Of a stretch of 18,410 nucleotides of DNA, positions 16,229 to 18,410 are shown in pieces. The position numbers and the translations under genes were made by a program. Below the pieces are notes generated by a model, which did not search any database, was not told the DNA's origin, and worked only from the letters and a program-made list of their open reading frames with translations. The first letter of the stretch is position 1. The number at the start of each line of letters is the position of its first letter. This DNA comes from Coriobacteriaceae bacterium (GTDB taxonomy: Bacteria > Actinomycetota > Coriobacteriia > Coriobacteriales > UMGS124), in the NCBI GenBank assembly GCA_019421015.1, contig JAHZGC010000011.1:78419-96828 (forward strand). The letters run 5' to 3'.

Positions 16229-18241
16229 ATGATCGTACAGATTGACAGGCTCACCAAGTCGTTCGGCGGTCGGACCCTCTTCTCCGACGCCTCGTTTCAG
16301 ATCAATCCCCGCGAGCGCTACGCACTCGTGGGGCCCAACGGTGCTGGCAAGACCACAATGCTCAAGATGATCATGGGCAAGGAGGCCCCCGACTCGGGCA
16401 ACGTGTATTTTGCCAAGGGCACGAGCGTCGGCTACCTCGAGCAGGAGGCCATCGAGATCTCAGGGCGCTCGGTGCTGCAGGAGGTCCTCTCCTCGGCCAC
16501 CGAGATCCAGTCGCTTGCCAAGCGCATCACCGACCTCGAGCACCTGCTGTCGGACCGGGCCCAGGCCGCCAACCACGAGCAGCTCCTCGAGGAGTACGGC
16601 CGGGCCCGCGACCGCTTCGAGGCGGCCGACGGCTACCAGATCGAGCCTCGAGCCAAGTCGATCCTCACGGGCCTGGGCTTTGCCATGGCCGACCTCGACC
16701 GCGACGTGAGCGAGTTCTCGGGCGGCTGGCAGATGCGCATCCAACTCTCCAAGCTGTTGCTGCGCCACCCCGACCTGCTCCTGCTCGACGAGCCCACCAA
16801 CCACCTCGACCTGGCGAGCGTGCGCTGGTTCGAGAGCTTCCTCTCGAGCTACGACGGGGCCGTGCTCATCGTGAGCCACGACCGCGCCTTCCTCGACGGC
16901 ATGGTGAACCACGTGGCCGCCATCGAGCACGGCCGGCTCACCGTCTACACCGGCAACTACAGCTCCTACATATCCCAGCGCGAGGCCCAGCTCGAACAGC
17001 TCAAGGCCGCCAAGGCCGAGCAGGACCGCGAGATCGCGCATCTCGAAGAGTTCATCGAGCGCTTCCGCTACAAGGCCAACAAGGCCCGCCAGGCCCAGGA
17101 CCGCGTCAAGAAGCTCGAGAAGATCATGGCCGAGCGCATCGAGCTGCCCGAGGAGAAGAAACGCGTCCACTTCAAGTTCCCCCAGCCGCCGCGCACCGGC
17201 GACCTGGTGATCGAGCTCAAGGACGTGGCAAAGAGCTACGGAGACAAGCACGTCTACGAGGACGTCTCGCTCAAGCTTTACCGCGGTCAGCGCGTGGCGC
17301 TCGTGGGGCCCAACGGCGCGGGCAAGTCGACCCTCATGAAGATCATCGCCGGCGCCTCCAAGCCCGACAAGGGAACCCGCAAGCTCGGAGACCACGTGAG
17401 CGTGGCCTACTACGCCCAGCAGCAGCTCGATGAGCGCAACGCAAACACCACGGTCATCCAGGAGATGGACAGCGCCGCCCCCGGCTGGACCTCCTCGGAG
17501 GAGCGGCAGCTGTTGGGCGCCTTCCTCTTTAAGGGCGACGACATCTCTAAGAAGGTCTCGGTGCTCTCGGGCGGCGAGAAAGCCCGTCTGGCCCTGGCCA
17601 AGATGCTCGTCTCGCCCACGCCACTGCTGTGCCTCGACGAGCCCACCAACCATCTCGACATCGACTCGGTCGACATCCTCGAGGACGCCCTGTCGGCCTT
17701 CGACGGCACCATCGTGCTCATCTCCCACGACCGGCACCTGATCCGCGCCGTGGCAAACCGCATCGTCGAGGTCAAGGACGGCAAGATAACCGTCTACGAC
17801 GGCGACTACGACTACTACCTCTGGAAGTCCGAGCAGCTCACCGGCGAGTCGCCCGAGGCCCAAAAGGGTCTCAGCAAGCTCGGCGGGGGCACCTCGGCGA
17901 CTTCCCAGGCCCCTGCGGCCACCGGCGGTTCCTACCGTTCCCGCGACCGCCGCCGCGCCGAGGCCCAGGCCCGCCAAGAGGTCAACAAGCGGCTCGAGAA
18001 GGAGCGCAAGCGCCTCCAGAAGGTCGAGAAAGACATGAGCGCGGGCCAGAAGCGCTACGAGGAGCTCATGGCCCTCATGGCCTCTGACGACCTCTACACC
18101 GACAAGGACGCCTTCGACAAGGCCATGCAGGAGTACTCCAAGCTCAAGCCCAAACTCGCCCAGCTCGAGGAGGAATGGCTCGAGCTCTCCACGCTTGTGG
18201 AGGAGGCTATGGCCGAAGCCATGGCGGCCATAGACGGTTAG
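16229..18241 (+). CDS. ABC-F family ATPase (ribosome-associated, YdiF/Uup-like)
   Basis: A tandem-ABC protein without membrane domains. ABC-F proteins bind the ribosomal E site and relieve stalled or antibiotic-blocked translation. The 670 residues contain Walker A GPNGAGKTT (35-43), signature FSGGW (163-167), Walker B LLLLDEPTNHLD (183-194, catalytic E188), the charged inter-domain linker (about 245-320), second Walker A GPNGAGKST (360-368), signature LSGGE (446-450) and LLCLDEPTNHLD (466-477, E471). After a Ser/Ala/Gly-rich spacer (about 550-570) a charged coiled coil runs from 575 to 665, as in Uup, YheS and YdiF. The start at 16229 gives the normal beginning MIVQIDRLTKSFGG; its Shine-Dalgarno is weak (GGAA, about 10 nt away). 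A housekeeping role is more likely than drug resistance, but the subfamily cannot be fixed by eye. The next gene follows within 9 bp. Confidence 0.93.
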   Translation: MIVQIDRLTKSFGGRTLFSDASFQINPRERYALVGPNGAGKTTMLKMIMGKEAPDSGNVYFAKGTSVGYLEQEAIEISGRSVLQEVLSSATEIQSLAKRITDLEHLLSDRAQAANHEQLLEEYGRARDRFEAADGYQIEPRAKSILTGLGFAMADLDRDVSEFSGGWQMRIQLSKLLLRHPDLLLLDEPTNHLDLASVRWFESFLSSYDGAVLIVSHDRAFLDGMVNHVAAIEHGRLTVYTGNYSSYISQREAQLEQLKAAKAEQDREIAHLEEFIERFRYKANKARQAQDRVKKLEKIMAERIELPEEKKRVHFKFPQPPRTGDLVIELKDVAKSYGDKHVYEDVSLKLYRGQRVALVGPNGAGKSTLMKIIAGASKPDKGTRKLGDHVSVAYYAQQQLDERNANTTVIQEMDSAAPGWTSSEERQLLGAFLFKGDDISKKVSVLSGGEKARLALAKMLVSPTPLLCLDEPTNHLDIDSVDILEDALSAFDGTIVLISHDRHLIRAVANRIVEVKDGKITVYDGDYDYYLWKSEQLTGESPEAQKGLSKLGGGTSATSQAPAATGGSYRSRDRRRAEAQARQEVNKRLEKERKRLQKVEKDMSAGQKRYEELMALMASDDLYTDKDAFDKAMQEYSKLKPKLAQLEEEWLELSTLVEEAMAEAMAAIDG

Positions 18242-18250
18242 GAGGGGACT

Positions 18251-18410
18251 GTGGTCAAGGAGGCCCTCTCCATCGTCGTCCGCCTGCTTTCGTGCCTCTG
18301 CCTGGTGGGGTGCATCGCCCTGGTCGTCCTCACGGCGACCTTTCTTGCACCTCCGGTGGCGGCCGCCCTCGGAACGGCGCCGCTCGCCCTTGCGGTGACC
18401 GCGCACATGC
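18251..18410 (+). CDS. Start of a putative membrane protein, cut by window end
   Basis: A GTG start at 18251 is preceded by GGAGG (18241-18245), 5 nt away and touching the ABC-F stop, so the two genes are probably coupled in one transcript. The 53 visible residues begin VKEALSIVVRLLSCLCLVG after the start and continue with a long hydrophobic stretch (about 8-32) and a second one after a PPVAAA turn, as in an N-terminal membrane segment. The frame stays open to the end of the window. No family could be recognised from this fragment. Confidence 0.6.
   Translation, partial: MVKEALSIVVRLLSCLCLVGCIALVVLTATFLAPPVAAALGTAPLALAVTAHM

Noticed and set aside
16460..18406. Long minus-strand open frame opposite the ABC-F gene
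   Set aside because: A Leu/Val/Gly/Glu-rich shadow of a clear ABC-F gene.

Overview
This window looks like chromosomal DNA from a high-GC actinobacterium, most probably of class Coriobacteriia (a Collinsella or Olsenella-like gut organism). That is inferred from GC-rich codon usage, Shine-Dalgarno-led genes, a DUF559-like protein of a type I associate with that class, and a B12-dependent methionine synthase whose reactivation domain is a separate protein. No taxonomic search was possible. Nearly all of the window is ordinary, well-packed core metabolism. No transposase, integrase, CRISPR array, rRNA or tRNA gene is visible.

Layout. The 3' part of carB (1-3140, +) ends in a strong intrinsic terminator. 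An AT-richer accessory patch follows (about 3203-4650). It holds a near-perfect 27-bp inverted repeat and a minus-strand gene for a putative PD-(D/E)XK (DUF559/Vsr-like) protein. Next come a sirtuin deacetylase (4689-5435) and pxpA (5460-6227), both on + and probably cotranscribed. A 108-bp hierarchical palindrome that includes the pxpA stop codon separates them from a fused msrA-msrB gene (6388-7467). A TatD-family nuclease gene converges on msrAB (7487-8281, -). A 367-bp intergenic region carries a good sigma-70-type promoter inside nested inverted repeats and drives a baeRF-family protein (8649-9827).

The minus strand from about 15980 down to 9824 is a methionine/one-carbon operon: metF, then the MetH reactivation-domain protein, then short metH, then ygiQ. 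Gaps are 15 bp or less and two junctions overlap. MetF makes 5-methyl-THF, MetH passes the methyl to homocysteine through cobalamin, and the separate activation protein presumably repairs oxidised cobalamin in trans. The role of the YgiQ radical-SAM protein here is unknown. Divergent from metF is an ABC-F ATPase gene (16229-18241, +), followed at once by the start of a putative membrane protein gene cut off by the window end.

Most unusual points: (1) an intrinsic terminator for the baeRF gene lies inside the 3' coding end of the convergent ygiQ gene and appears to shape a repeated basic tail of that protein; (2) the 108-bp palindrome between pxpA and msrAB; (3) the 27-bp inverted repeat near carB; (4) a linker patch in metH with atypical codons, an 8-bp perfect hairpin and a perfect tRNA T-arm-like sequence. 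I see no convincing multi-gene novel defence or mobile system.
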